Below, in pieces: positions 8,975 to 17,712 of a stretch of DNA of 64,000 nucleotides. A model generated the notes under the pieces. That model was not told the origin of the DNA, did not search any database, and was given only the letters and a program-made list of their open reading frames with translations. The DNA comes from Paenibacillus sp. MMS18-CY102 (lineage in GTDB: Bacteria; Bacillota; Bacilli; Paenibacillales; Paenibacillaceae): the NCBI RefSeq assembly GCF_009789195.1, contig NZ_WSTC01000015.1, forward strand, positions 89,409 to 153,408. The letters run 5' to 3'. The first letter of the stretch is position 1. Each line of letters opens with the position of its first letter. The translations under genes and the position numbers were made by a program.

Positions 8975-9835
8975 ATGCTGCTCGATTTGCATCACGTCGA
9001 TTGGCGACGGGGCGGCAAGTCGCCGTTTCGCCTCAACATCCCGCGATTAACATTCCGCCCTGGCATTACCTTGTTGGTCGGACGCAACGGTGCAGGCAAA
9101 ACCTCGCTGCTTCAGTTGCTCGCGACAGCAGAGTTGCCGCTGAGCGGAACGATCAGCTACGATGGCTGGACCACGTCCCGCCATCTGCCGGAGATCCGCT
9201 CCCAGATCGGCTTCGTACCTACTGGCGTTGAGCTGTACGAGCAGTTGACGGCTTCCAAGCTGCTTCGCTATATGGAGCAGCTCAAAGGGTTCAGCGGCTC
9301 TGTCGAAGCTAGCCGCGTGCTAGAAGCCTTCCAACTGGAGCCTTACCGCTCCCGCAAAATCAAAACGCTTGCGCACGGCATCCGTCAACGGATCGCTCTT
9401 GCGCAAGCGTGGATTGGCAATCCTTCCTACATGATGCTCGATGAGCCGCTCAATGCAATGGATGCAATCGAACGGCTCCGGTTCATACGCTATCTCGCTG
9501 CTTATGCGCGAGACCGCGTCGTTATTGTGTCTACGCATGAGCTGAACGAATGGGAAGGCTGGGCCCAGCGCATCGTGTGGATGGACGAAGGCCGCCCCAA
9601 GTTCGACAGCTCTGCTGCTGACTGGCTTGCCAGCCTCCCGCTTCGCGTCTGGGAAGGGCCAGCTGATGCCGATACGTACCGCAAGATGGCCCCCACCAGC
9701 ATCATTGATGTTAAGCCTTCCATTGACGATGGCTTTATTGTCCGGTTTATGGCGGCTGAACCGCCATCGCCATGCTTTGAAGAGCAGCAGCCGACGCTAG
9801 AGGATGCCTACTTCATCCGCCGCCGTTCTTCTTAA
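8975..9835 (+). CDS. ABC transporter ATP-binding protein with degenerate signature motif
   Basis: 286 residues from an ATG with AAGGAGG 8 nt upstream. Walker A GRNGAGKTS is at residues 36-44, Walker B YMMLDEPL in the middle, and switch His in STHELNEW. The ABC signature, normally LSGGQ, reads LAHGIRQR, lacking the central Ser-Gly pair. It follows the membrane protein gene by 22 nt. It may pair with the first ATPase or with the protein at 8143 as an asymmetric exporter. Its stop codon overlaps the stop of the convergent lipoprotein gene. Confidence 0.85.
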   Translation: MLLDLHHVDWRRGGKSPFRLNIPRLTFRPGITLLVGRNGAGKTSLLQLLATAELPLSGTISYDGWTTSRHLPEIRSQIGFVPTGVELYEQLTASKLLRYMEQLKGFSGSVEASRVLEAFQLEPYRSRKIKTLAHGIRQRIALAQAWIGNPSYMMLDEPLNAMDAIERLRFIRYLAAYARDRVVIVSTHELNEWEGWAQRIVWMDEGRPKFDSSAADWLASLPLRVWEGPADADTYRKMAPTSIIDVKPSIDDGFIVRFMAAEPPSPCFEEQQPTLEDAYFIRRRSS

Positions 9836-9842
9836 GAACGGC
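9822..9842. terminator. hairpin over two convergent stop codons
   Basis: GCCGTTCTT at 9822-9830 and AAGAACGGC at 9834-9842 form a perfect 9-bp stem with a 3-nt loop. The TAA of the plus gene (9833-9835) and of the minus gene (9832-9834) both lie in it. There is no T-run on either side, so termination here is only a guess. Confidence 0.4.
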
Positions 9843-11139
9843 AATAGCGTGTAATAATATCCACCATCAAATCGTTCAGCGCGCGCACCTCGTACTCCCC
9901 AACAGCCGGCTTCAAATGCTCGCCACCAACCCCGCTATGGTCCGTCAGAAACAAATACGTTCCGCCTGTCGATACCGCCATATAACGCATCAGATGTTCT
10001 GTCGCAATATCGACGCCGCTCGATGCGATCGGAATAATCCGAATGCCCTGCTCTGCTGCTTTCTCCGTTAGGCTTTGCAGCTTCTTCAACACCTGTGGCT
10101 CATGGTGCGGGGGCGCATCCAAGACGACGAACATCAGCCGCGCGAGCGCCTCCTTGCTCCACTCATGGCCCTCTATCGCATTGCCGAGCGCTGACTCCAC
10201 CGCTTCAGGGAAATCTCCGCCGCCAAACGCTTCTTGTTCCGCAATCTGCCCAACTGCTTTATCAATATCTCGCGTAAACGGGAATGGCCGCACAACATAA
10301 TCATCATGCTCATCCCGATAAAAGTTCGGGCTTACTCGAATGTCGAGCTGCCCGTTATTTTGCTCGGATACGCGCGTGACGACATCCTTCAGTTCGGATT
10401 CCAAGTAACGCAACTCATCGGACATCGACCCCGTCGTGTCGACGACGAGCATCAAATCAACGAGCGCGGAAGGCCTCATCGCCTCGTCGAAGCTTACGTC
10501 CATCGAACGCCCCTGCTTTAGCTCCACATTCTCGAACTGCTTCTTTTGTTGGCCTGCCGTGACAGTCAGGGAATACTTACGGTCACCGCCCTGCTCTATG
10601 AATATAGTCGGGAACATATATGCGACGCCTGCTGCATTCGTCCGTGCCGCCCATGCCTGCTGCCCATCCTTGCTAGTTAGCACAACAGCTGCATCAGCGA
10701 CCGGCTTGCCGTCTGCCTTTACCTTCACTTCCAGCCTGCGAAAATCATAAAACCGCCAATACGGGCGATTCTCTTCCCCTTCATGCGACGCCATCAGCTT
10801 GTTCCATGTGCTCCACTTCGCATTATCATCCCACTCACCTGCCGTTAGCGTTCCTGCATCTGGCAGGTTGCCTTGCTCCCCGTTCGTCGATCCTTCGGCA
10901 GACGTCGGCTCTTCACTTCGGTCCGGAGCTGCTTCCTCTGTCGCTGGAGCTGATTCGCCGCGGGAATCGCTCTTTTTCTCTAACTCCTTAGAAACGGAAG
11001 CAGAATCGGTTGCCGTTGCTTCGGATGATGTGCCATTATCCGATTTGTCCTCTTCTGAAGAAGAAGAGCAAGCTTGCACCAGCATGACGAACACAATCAG
11101 CAACACGAACAATCCGCCTCGTTTAGCCCTTTCCATCAT
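9832..11139 (-). CDS. von Willebrand factor A domain lipoprotein
   Basis: 435 residues. A type II signal peptide (KRGGLFVLLIVFVMLVQAC) gives a lipid-anchored Cys at about residue 24, followed by a Ser/Glu-rich spacer to about residue 110. Residues about 130-220 look like a beta-sandwich, and residues 225-435 are a vWA domain with the MIDAS start LVVDTTGSMSDEL (Asp and Ser kept, Thr replacing the first Ser) and a Pro/Phe-rich DFPEAVESALGNA stretch. Such proteins bind other proteins through a metal ion on the cell surface. Single gene, convergent with the ABC cluster; partner unknown. Confidence 0.82.
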   Translation of the reverse strand: MMERAKRGGLFVLLIVFVMLVQACSSSSEEDKSDNGTSSEATATDSASVSKELEKKSDSRGESAPATEEAAPDRSEEPTSAEGSTNGEQGNLPDAGTLTAGEWDDNAKWSTWNKLMASHEGEENRPYWRFYDFRRLEVKVKADGKPVADAAVVLTSKDGQQAWAARTNAAGVAYMFPTIFIEQGGDRKYSLTVTAGQQKKQFENVELKQGRSMDVSFDEAMRPSALVDLMLVVDTTGSMSDELRYLESELKDVVTRVSEQNNGQLDIRVSPNFYRDEHDDYVVRPFPFTRDIDKAVGQIAEQEAFGGGDFPEAVESALGNAIEGHEWSKEALARLMFVVLDAPPHHEPQVLKKLQSLTEKAAEQGIRIIPIASSGVDIATEHLMRYMAVSTGGTYLFLTDHSGVGGEHLKPAVGEYEVRALNDLMVDIITRYCRS

Positions 11140-11248
11140 TTAAGACAACCCCCTATATTTGGTCTACAATCGTTAGACGCGACGCCAATTGCATATGTTG
11201 CAAAAACATGAAGGGGCTTATACAATCGAATAAACAACGGAGAGGGGC

Positions 11249-11569
11249 ATGCGAAGCCTGATGGAAACATTCCAAATTCAACAAATTACGCTCGCTGATC
11301 ACAGCGAAGCAACAACAATAGAGCTAGCACTAACGTCAGCTGAGCTTGTGCTCATCACGGAGCATGGTTCTAAACTATGGTATATCGACGTAACGGGAGC
11401 AGGGCCGGCGTCACTGCTTGACCACTACTACAGCAGTGAACATATCTTAGTATCGGTAACCGCCCTCGCGGCTGATGGGCGCACGTTCCAGGGGAAAGCT
11501 TATTTTCATGCTAATGTCCCCAAGCAAGCCTGCGTGCTTCGTGGCGACGATGAGCTTATTGCGCTCTAA
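11249..11569 (+). CDS. small conserved-looking protein of unknown function
   Basis: 106 residues, no signal peptide, no membrane segment, no Cys motif beyond one Cys near the end. GGAG lies 6 nt before the ATG at 11249; a second ATG at 11261 is possible. The residue mix (alternating hydrophobic and polar, SAELVLITEHGSKLWYIDV) suggests a beta-rich cytosolic fold. It is divergent from the lipoprotein gene and ends at a bidirectional terminator. I do not recognise the family. Confidence 0.55.
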   Translation: MRSLMETFQIQQITLADHSEATTIELALTSAELVLITEHGSKLWYIDVTGAGPASLLDHYYSSEHILVSVTALAADGRTFQGKAYFHANVPKQACVLRGDDELIAL

Positions 11570-11598
11570 GCCCCGGCAACCCGATTTCCGATTCATAC

Positions 11599-11660
11599 AA
11601 AAAAGGACACCCCGCCAACTCACCGAGAAAGCTCGGTCGAGCGGCAGATGTGTCCTTTTT
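11599..11660. terminator. bidirectional terminator
   Basis: AAAAAAGGACAC (11599-11610) pairs with GTGTCCTTTTT (11650-11660), with an inner ACCGAG/CTCGGT hairpin. It separates the small plus gene from the convergent aldolase gene and has A/T runs on both flanks. Confidence 0.75.
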
Positions 11661-11674
11661 CTATTGTTTCGTGC

Positions 11675-12640
11675 TTATTTGCTGTGTGCGATTTCTGGCG
11701 TCGTCAGACGATCATAGAAGTCGACCACTTTATCACGATTGTCGCTGCTGTCGCGTTGTGCCATAGCCGAGCGCGGATGCTCGTCCAGCATGCCTGTTAC
11801 CATGTACTCCATAATGTAGCCCCACTCTTCTTTCTCGCGAAGCGGAAGCATGTGCTTCTCGATCATGTCGAGCACAGGACGCACGTTGTACTTCGCGTTA
11901 GGCAGATGCGCTACGAGAAGTTCTGTGTTGCAGTTGCCTGCTGCACGGCCCATGCCGTATACGGAAGCGTCGAGCAGCTCTACGCCTTTCTCTGCGGCAA
12001 TAATCGTGTTCGCGAATGCAAGCTGCAAGTTGTTATGCGTATGCGAGCCGAGGCGTTTGTTCGGCAGGTGCTCCTTGAACTTGTCAACGAGGTATGCCAT
12101 ATCGTTAGGCTTCAAGCTGCCGTACGAGTCAACGATGTAAACAACGTCAACTACGCTTTCACGGATCAGCTCGAACGCTTCGATTAGTTGGTTCTCCATA
12201 ACGTTGGAGAGCGCCATAATGTTGAGCGTCGTTTCATAACCGCGATCGTGGAATACTTTTACCAGCTCAAGCGCTTTGTCCACATCTTGAATATAGCAAG
12301 CTACGCGGATCAGGTCGAGCAAGCTCTCGCTGCGTGGCAAGATATCGTTCTCGTCTACGCGGCCGATATCGACAAGCGCCGAAAGCTTCGTGTGGCCTTT
12401 GTTCGGAATAACTTTCCGAAGGAAATCATCGTCCAAGAAACGCCAAGGGCCAGCACTATCTGCACCTTTCAGCAGCTTAGGCGAGTTTTTGTAACCAATC
12501 TCCATGTAATCAACGCCAGCTTCGTTCAAGCTATTATACAAGTGCTGAACGAACTCAATGCTGAAGTCCCAGTTATTAACGAGTCCGCCATCACGGATCG
12601 TGCAGTCGACAATTTTGCAGTGGCTAGTTTTCGAAGTCAT
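11675..12640 (-). CDS. DRE-TIM family aldolase (HMG-CoA lyase-like domain)
   Basis: 321 residues of a DRE-TIM metallolyase barrel. The N-terminal metal and substrate motif reads DCTIRDGG (normally D-T-L-R-D-G), and the two metal-binding His sit in GSHTHNNLQLAFAN near residue 200; DASVYGMGRAAGNCNTE follows, as in 4-hydroxy-2-oxovalerate aldolases. The family splits or joins 2-oxo acids. No partner dehydrogenase is nearby, so the substrate is open. AAGGAGT lies 11 nt before the ATG. Single gene between a terminator and the MFS gene. Confidence 0.8.
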   Translation of the reverse strand: MTSKTSHCKIVDCTIRDGGLVNNWDFSIEFVQHLYNSLNEAGVDYMEIGYKNSPKLLKGADSAGPWRFLDDDFLRKVIPNKGHTKLSALVDIGRVDENDILPRSESLLDLIRVACYIQDVDKALELVKVFHDRGYETTLNIMALSNVMENQLIEAFELIRESVVDVVYIVDSYGSLKPNDMAYLVDKFKEHLPNKRLGSHTHNNLQLAFANTIIAAEKGVELLDASVYGMGRAAGNCNTELLVAHLPNAKYNVRPVLDMIEKHMLPLREKEEWGYIMEYMVTGMLDEHPRSAMAQRDSSDNRDKVVDFYDRLTTPEIAHSK

Positions 12641-12731
12641 CCGATTGTTACTCCTTATCGTTGAACATGAGTTCTTTTTGTTATCATCATACTTGAAATA
12701 AGTGCGGAACGCAAAACATTAATCGACTCTT

Positions 12732-14063
12732 TTAGACTTCCGTAATGACAGATTTTGCAATGCGGCCGCTTACGAAGATCGCGCATAGCAGGGCAAGCAT
12801 GCTAAAAATGAGCCCATAAATAAACATATGGCGATAGCCGACAAGCAAATCCGTTGCGCCCGAAAGCATCGATCCCATAATGGTCACGCCGACCGCAGTC
12901 CCGATATTGCGGGAAAACATTTGCAACGATGCCGAGATGCCTTTTTCTGTTGGCCCAACGAGCTGTTGTGAACCAATGACGGACACCGTCGACAGCATGC
13001 CGAAGGCTAAGCCGAACAGAATAGATCCGAGAAACACAAACCAAAATCCCGTGGAGGCCGATAACAGCATAAACCAGAGGCCTGACACGACTAGAATAGC
13101 ATTGCCGGCTAGTATGAGCTTTCGGTAGCCGTACCGCCCGATCCACTTGCCTGCCGGGACGCTGCAAGCCATCCAACCGAATGACATGCCCAGCATCGCT
13201 ACACCGCTCAGGAAAAGCGAATAGCCTTGATGCTGCAAAAACATCGGCAAGTAGCTCGAAGCGCCGAACAACGCTCCATAAGTCAACAATGAGTTCACGT
13301 TCATCCAGGCCACCTGCTTGTTGCGGAACAAGGTGAATGGGATAAGCGGCGAGGCCTGGCGTTTCTCATGCCAATAAAACAGAACGAGCAGCAAAATCCC
13401 CCCTGCAAGGTACAAGTATCTGCCCGATTCGACAACGGTAGGCAGTAGTAACAGCCCGATCGCCGCCGTAAAAATAATAGCTCCGCCATAATCGATCTTT
13501 GCCCGCTTCGGCTCGTACTGCTCTTGGTAAGGCAACAGCAGCAGCAAAGACAGAATGCAGATCGGCAAGTTTACATAAAACACCCATCGCCAGCTCGAAA
13601 ATTCCACAAAGACCGAGCCGAGCAGCGGTGCAATGACCGCCGATAACCCCCACATTGCCGTAAACATCGCTTGGATCGATCCTCGCTTCTCTACCGGGAA
13701 CAAATCGCCTGCGATAATAATCGGAAACGGATTCATAATCCCTGCCCCAATGCCTTGGACTGCGCGGAACAAAACGAGCATCAGCATCGTATCTGCGCTG
13801 CCGCACAACATCGAACCAAGCAGAAACAGGACGATGCCTGCCGCGAACACCTTTTTGCGCCCGAACAAATCAGACAACCGCCCGGCAACAGGCGCCAATA
13901 CCGTCGATAAAATCATATAGCTTGCAAACGTCCAAGCATAAAGCTCGATCCCGCCAAGCTCCTCCGCAATAACCGGCATCGTTGTATTCACAATCGTGCT
14001 GTCCATTGAAGCAACCAACATCGCCATAACAATGCTGGCCAATACGCTATACTTTCCTTTCAT
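12732..14063 (-). CDS. MFS drug-efflux transporter (DHA2/EmrB-type)
   Basis: 443 residues, almost entirely hydrophobic, with 12 or more membrane segments. The first segment ends in the drug-antiporter motif SMDSTIVNTTMPVIAEELGG, motif A is GRLSDLFGRKKVF, and motif C appears in segment 5. This is the pattern of DHA2 H+/drug antiporters. CTAAGGAGG lies 4-5 nt before the ATG. No regulator gene adjoins it. Substrate unknown. Confidence 0.87.
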   Translation of the reverse strand: MKGKYSVLASIVMAMLVASMDSTIVNTTMPVIAEELGGIELYAWTFASYMILSTVLAPVAGRLSDLFGRKKVFAAGIVLFLLGSMLCGSADTMLMLVLFRAVQGIGAGIMNPFPIIIAGDLFPVEKRGSIQAMFTAMWGLSAVIAPLLGSVFVEFSSWRWVFYVNLPICILSLLLLLPYQEQYEPKRAKIDYGGAIIFTAAIGLLLLPTVVESGRYLYLAGGILLLVLFYWHEKRQASPLIPFTLFRNKQVAWMNVNSLLTYGALFGASSYLPMFLQHQGYSLFLSGVAMLGMSFGWMACSVPAGKWIGRYGYRKLILAGNAILVVSGLWFMLLSASTGFWFVFLGSILFGLAFGMLSTVSVIGSQQLVGPTEKGISASLQMFSRNIGTAVGVTIMGSMLSGATDLLVGYRHMFIYGLIFSMLALLCAIFVSGRIAKSVITEV

Positions 14064-14110
14064 CGTTACCTCCTTAGGCTCTTATGCGCGACCATCCTGC
14101 CTTTTATAGC

Positions 14111-14148
14111 AAAAGGACCGTCCGCAGCCTACACGCTGCAGACGATCC
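14111..14148 (-). terminator. terminator after pepA
   Basis: 14-nt arms with one or two mismatches (14115-14128 and 14135-14148) are followed, on the minus strand, by four T. It lies 10 nt past the pepA stop and 48 nt before the MFS start. Confidence 0.6.
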
Positions 14149-14158
14149 CTACTCTTAA

Positions 14159-15682
14159 CTATTGGCGGGTAGCCAGCAATTCGGCCAATGTCCGAACCAT
14201 GACGCCCGTCGCGCCTTTGGACTCCCAGCCGCGGGCTGCCTTCAGCCACGAGGTGCCTGCGATGTCCAGATGCACCCATGGGCGATCCTCGACGAATGCG
14301 CCGATGAACAGGCCGCCTGTAATCGTGCCGCCGTAACGGCCGCCACTGTTTTTCAAATCCGCTGCATCGCTCTCGATCTGCTTGCGATATTCCGGATAGG
14401 AAGGGAACGGCCAGATTCGTTCGCCCGACGAACGGCCCGCCCGGATAACTTCCTGCAAGAGCGCCTCGTTGTTCGTTACTGCGCCTGTTGCAACATTGCC
14501 TAACGCAACCTCAACCGCTCCCGTTAACGTCGCGACGTCGACCAGATGTGTCGCACCGCGCCGAATCGCCGTCGTCATTGCATCCGCGAGCACCAGCCTG
14601 CCCTCTGCATCTGTGTTAACGACTTCTACGGTCAGCCCGCTCATCGTCACTAGAACGTCGCCCGGCTTCATGGACCTGTCTGAAGGCATATTCTCAGCAG
14701 CCGCGATAACTGCGAGCACATTCACACGCGGCTTCAGCTCGCCAATAATTCGCATCGTGCCAAGAACAGCCGCTGCGCCGCCCATATCGCCAATCATTTC
14801 TTCCATGCCTTCTGCGCGTTTCAAGGAGATGCCGCCTGTGTCGAACGTAATGCCCTTGCCGACGATTCCCCATACATCGCTGCTGTCCTCTGCCCCTTGA
14901 TAATGAAGCACAATCATGCGCGGCGGATGAACGCTGCCTTTGCCGACGCCAATGAGGCCGCCCATCCCTTGATCAATTGCTGTAAATTCGTCAATGATCT
15001 CTACATCAAAGCCATAGCGGTGTGCGATCTCCTCCGCATATTCCGCAAGCCCTTCTGGAATAAGCTCATTGCCAGGCATATTGGTCAAATCACGAGCGAA
15101 TATAACGCCGTCTGCGAATAGCTGGCCGCGCTTAATGCCATAGGACCAGCGTGCTGCCGCAGCATCATCCTGCTCAATGCCTTCCTCTGGCACGAAACGA
15201 ACGCCGATTGAATCTGAACCCACTTCATGCTCGCGTTTGCGCTTTGGACGCTCATACCACCCTAGCATGAAGCCTTCTGTCAGCGATTGGGCGGCCCGCT
15301 CCGGATTACAATCTGCTGTACCGTCAATGACATGCTTAGGCAGCAGCACTTGAACCGTCTTCGCCCGCAGCTTGCGGATCGCCTTCGACGCGCTTGCTGC
15401 CGCTTCGCGCAATCCATCCGCCGTCGCTTGCCCTCCGTAGCCCACGAAAACGGCGTAGTCGCCCGTATGCAGCCCTAGCGTTGCGATCGTCTCCTTCTGG
15501 CCACGGTTCCCCTTAAACAAGCCGCGGCCATGCAGCTTCCGAAGCTCATCGTCGATTTTGGCATGCACCCATACCTTATTGCCAGTTGGCTGATTGAGCT
15601 CCTCACTGCTAATTAATTTAACAACAACATTCACTTGATTGGCATTCGCCGAATCCGCACCGTATGTAAACGTAAAGCCCAT
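14159..15682 (-). CDS. pepA: leucyl aminopeptidase, M17 family
   Basis: 507 residues with an N-terminal macro-like domain and a C-terminal M17 catalytic domain. The family signature NTDAEGRLVLADA is present, as are the metal-binding block GKGITFDTGGISLK and the Arg of the second catalytic site. It removes N-terminal residues from peptides in the cytosol using two metal ions. AAGGA lies 10 nt before the ATG. It has its own terminator behind it and another (15713-15747) ahead of it, so it is probably a single-gene unit. Confidence 0.93.
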   Translation of the reverse strand: MGFTFTYGADSANANQVNVVVKLISSEELNQPTGNKVWVHAKIDDELRKLHGRGLFKGNRGQKETIATLGLHTGDYAVFVGYGGQATADGLREAAASASKAIRKLRAKTVQVLLPKHVIDGTADCNPERAAQSLTEGFMLGWYERPKRKREHEVGSDSIGVRFVPEEGIEQDDAAAARWSYGIKRGQLFADGVIFARDLTNMPGNELIPEGLAEYAEEIAHRYGFDVEIIDEFTAIDQGMGGLIGVGKGSVHPPRMIVLHYQGAEDSSDVWGIVGKGITFDTGGISLKRAEGMEEMIGDMGGAAAVLGTMRIIGELKPRVNVLAVIAAAENMPSDRSMKPGDVLVTMSGLTVEVVNTDAEGRLVLADAMTTAIRRGATHLVDVATLTGAVEVALGNVATGAVTNNEALLQEVIRAGRSSGERIWPFPSYPEYRKQIESDAADLKNSGGRYGGTITGGLFIGAFVEDRPWVHLDIAGTSWLKAARGWESKGATGVMVRTLAELLATRQ

Positions 15683-15712
15683 CGTATCTTCATCCTTTCG
15701 TACTCAAGCTAT

Positions 15713-15747
15713 AAAAAAAAGAATCGGGGGAATACTATCCCGATTCT
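15713..15747 (-). terminator. strong intrinsic terminator of the histidine kinase operon
   Basis: AGAATCGGG (15720-15728) and CCCGATTCT (15739-15747) form a perfect 9-bp stem; eight T follow on the minus strand. It sits directly behind the kinase stop at 15754. Confidence 0.85.
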
Positions 15748-15753
15748 AATGCT

Positions 15754-17127
15754 TTATGAGATCAATGGCAAATGGATCATAAACGAAGTTCCCTCATCCG
15801 GCACGCTATCGACTCGAATCGTACCTCCGTGGTTTCGGATGATTCGATAGCTTACTGACAGCCCTAGCCCAGTCCCCGCTTCCTTCGTCGTGAAGAATGG
15901 ATCGAACAGCCTTCCGAGCGTCGTTCTGTCCATCCCTTTGCCATTATCGCGCAGCGTAATTTCGACACCTTCCGGCGTTCGCTGTACGATAACATCAATC
16001 CGGCCATTTCTGGAACCGTTGATTTCTTCAATGGCGTCCAGCGAGTTTTTCATAATGTTCAATATAACCTGCTTCACCTGCTTCACGTCAATCGACACGA
16101 GCAGCGTCTCCTCGTATGCCTCTAGCTGGATTAGGCATCCCCGCATGAGCGCCTCGCTCTCCGTCAACAAAATGACTTCCTTAAGAAGCGCATTTATTGA
16201 TACCTCTTGCTTCATCGGCGCAGTTGGCTTCGAGGAATTAAGGAACTCATAAATAATGTCGTTCGCCCGATCGATCTCCGCGACGATAATGCGCGCATAT
16301 TCGTCCTTGCCAAGCTGCAACAGATGCGGCCTTAGCAACTGAATAAATCCACGTATCGACGTGAGTGGGTTGCGGATTTCATGGGCGATGGCGGCAGCGA
16401 TTTTGCCTAGCATTGCAAGCTTGTCGTTCTGGTATGCCGTTTGCTCAATCTGCTTGTATTCCGACACGTCTTTGATGCTAATTAATATATCGCCTTCAAG
16501 CTGGTCACCGTATGTAACTGTCACAAGGAAATGCCTGCCTGCGTTATCCTGAAACTCAAAATACCGGTTCCGGCGCAAAATCGCTTCCTTGTACAGCCGA
16601 ACAATCATTTTGCGCGTGCTGCGCGTGAGCTTCGGATGGAGCATAAGCCCGCGAATCGTACGGCCGACCAGCGTCTTTCGTGGAATGTCCAGCATGCGCG
16701 CCAGCATCAGGTTCACGAAGGTTAACGTTCCATTGGAATCAAACAAAGCGATGCCAGAATCCATATGCTGCAGCACGTTCTCATACTTGTTTTTCACCCG
16801 CTCTGATGAGCGATGCGACTTAAATAGCATTTCCCTCATTTCTGTAAACTTCTGCTCAGTTGTCTTTTCCGTATCGTTCCTGAATCGATAAGCGACCATC
16901 AGCTCGATCAAAAACATAAACGAGCGATTATAGAGCCGAATGCCTTCCTCGGACTCTACATTAAGGACTAGTGTCTGCATACATTCGTCGTGTACCGCAA
17001 TAATCTCCTCGGGATGAACATTGCCAAGCATCTTGCCAAGCTCAGTTGCTTGAAATAGTGAAGCTTCACTCCCGCTGCGAATATATTCGGCAAGCGCCGG
17101 AAAATAGCGCTTTCGAATAGCCTGCAT
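15754..17127 (-). CDS. cytosolic histidine kinase with RsbU-type N-terminal domain and PAS
   Basis: 457 residues with no membrane segment. Residues 3-85 align by eye with the N-terminal domain of the phosphatase RsbU (RYFPALAEYI, SLFQATELGKML, HPEEIIAVHDE), the part that binds the switch kinase RsbT. A PAS domain follows (113-225), then HisKA with the phospho-acceptor His249 in AHEIRNPLTSIRGFIQLL, and a HATPase domain with N box (KNSLDAIEE), DNGKGMD and GTGLGLS. The catalytic core is like that of sporulation kinases. No response regulator adjoins it. The ATG lies 2 nt after the stop of an RsbT-like gene, with GGGGAGGAG overlapping that stop. It seems to be a kinase gated by an RsbT-like partner. 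Confidence 0.85.
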   Translation of the reverse strand: MQAIRKRYFPALAEYIRSGSEASLFQATELGKMLGNVHPEEIIAVHDECMQTLVLNVESEEGIRLYNRSFMFLIELMVAYRFRNDTEKTTEQKFTEMREMLFKSHRSSERVKNKYENVLQHMDSGIALFDSNGTLTFVNLMLARMLDIPRKTLVGRTIRGLMLHPKLTRSTRKMIVRLYKEAILRRNRYFEFQDNAGRHFLVTVTYGDQLEGDILISIKDVSEYKQIEQTAYQNDKLAMLGKIAAAIAHEIRNPLTSIRGFIQLLRPHLLQLGKDEYARIIVAEIDRANDIIYEFLNSSKPTAPMKQEVSINALLKEVILLTESEALMRGCLIQLEAYEETLLVSIDVKQVKQVILNIMKNSLDAIEEINGSRNGRIDVIVQRTPEGVEITLRDNGKGMDRTTLGRLFDPFFTTKEAGTGLGLSVSYRIIRNHGGTIRVDSVPDEGTSFMIHLPLIS

Positions 17128-17129
17128 AA

Positions 17130-17534
17130 TTACTCCTCCCCAGCAGCAAGAACGGACGGACCAGCCTGTCTTTCATAACCGTAGGACGGCGGCAACCATC
17201 TGCGAAACGTAATCGTCGTTCCTCTCGTATCGTCATGCTTCACTTCGAGATCATCAACCCACTTGTTCATCCAGTCCGAATCCCATCGTTTGGCGCCAGT
17301 TTCATGGTCGTAGAGCCTGACCTCTATGCCAAGCTCCAGCTTGTTGCGGTTTATGGCTTTAATAACCATATGGCCTTGTGCAGGTGAATCTACGAGCTGC
17401 ATAGCCAATTCTGATATGGTAAAAGCGATTCGCGTCTGATCCACCGTGCCAAAGCCGATCTTCTTCGCAATCTCCCGTCCTTGTTGACGGACGCTTACTG
17501 CATCAGACGGCGTCTTAATAAGGAACATGTCCAT
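17130..17534 (-). CDS. RsbT-like switch protein without ATP-binding G boxes
   Basis: 134 residues. Residues about 15-45 match RsbT closely (GREIAKKIGFGTVDQTRI, then ISELA), including the Glu of the N box, but the N-box Asn is replaced (ELAMQ) and the two Gly-rich ATP-lid boxes of RsbT (DQGPG and GLGAG) are absent; that part reads YDHETGAKRWDSDW. It is therefore probably a binding protein, not a kinase. I chose the ATG at 17534 (GGAGG 9 nt upstream); 17540 is an alternative and the frame is open to 17645. It is coupled to the kinase gene downstream, whose N-terminal domain is of the type bound by RsbT. Confidence 0.75.
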   Translation of the reverse strand: MDMFLIKTPSDAVSVRQQGREIAKKIGFGTVDQTRIAFTISELAMQLVDSPAQGHMVIKAINRNKLELGIEVRLYDHETGAKRWDSDWMNKWVDDLEVKHDDTRGTTITFRRWLPPSYGYERQAGPSVLAAGEE

Positions 17535-17712
17535 CCCCATTCGCCTCCGCTCTCCTCGCCAATTCAAGCCATTCCAGCAGGACACCACCACGATAGCCAT
17601 AAACTTGGTAATCAATATGATGGATGAAATTGTAACCGTTGTCAATCGGAGATCCTGTCGAAAAACAATGGAAGAAATCGTATTTTATAATAACTTGTTA
17701 GGCATTTGCTTT

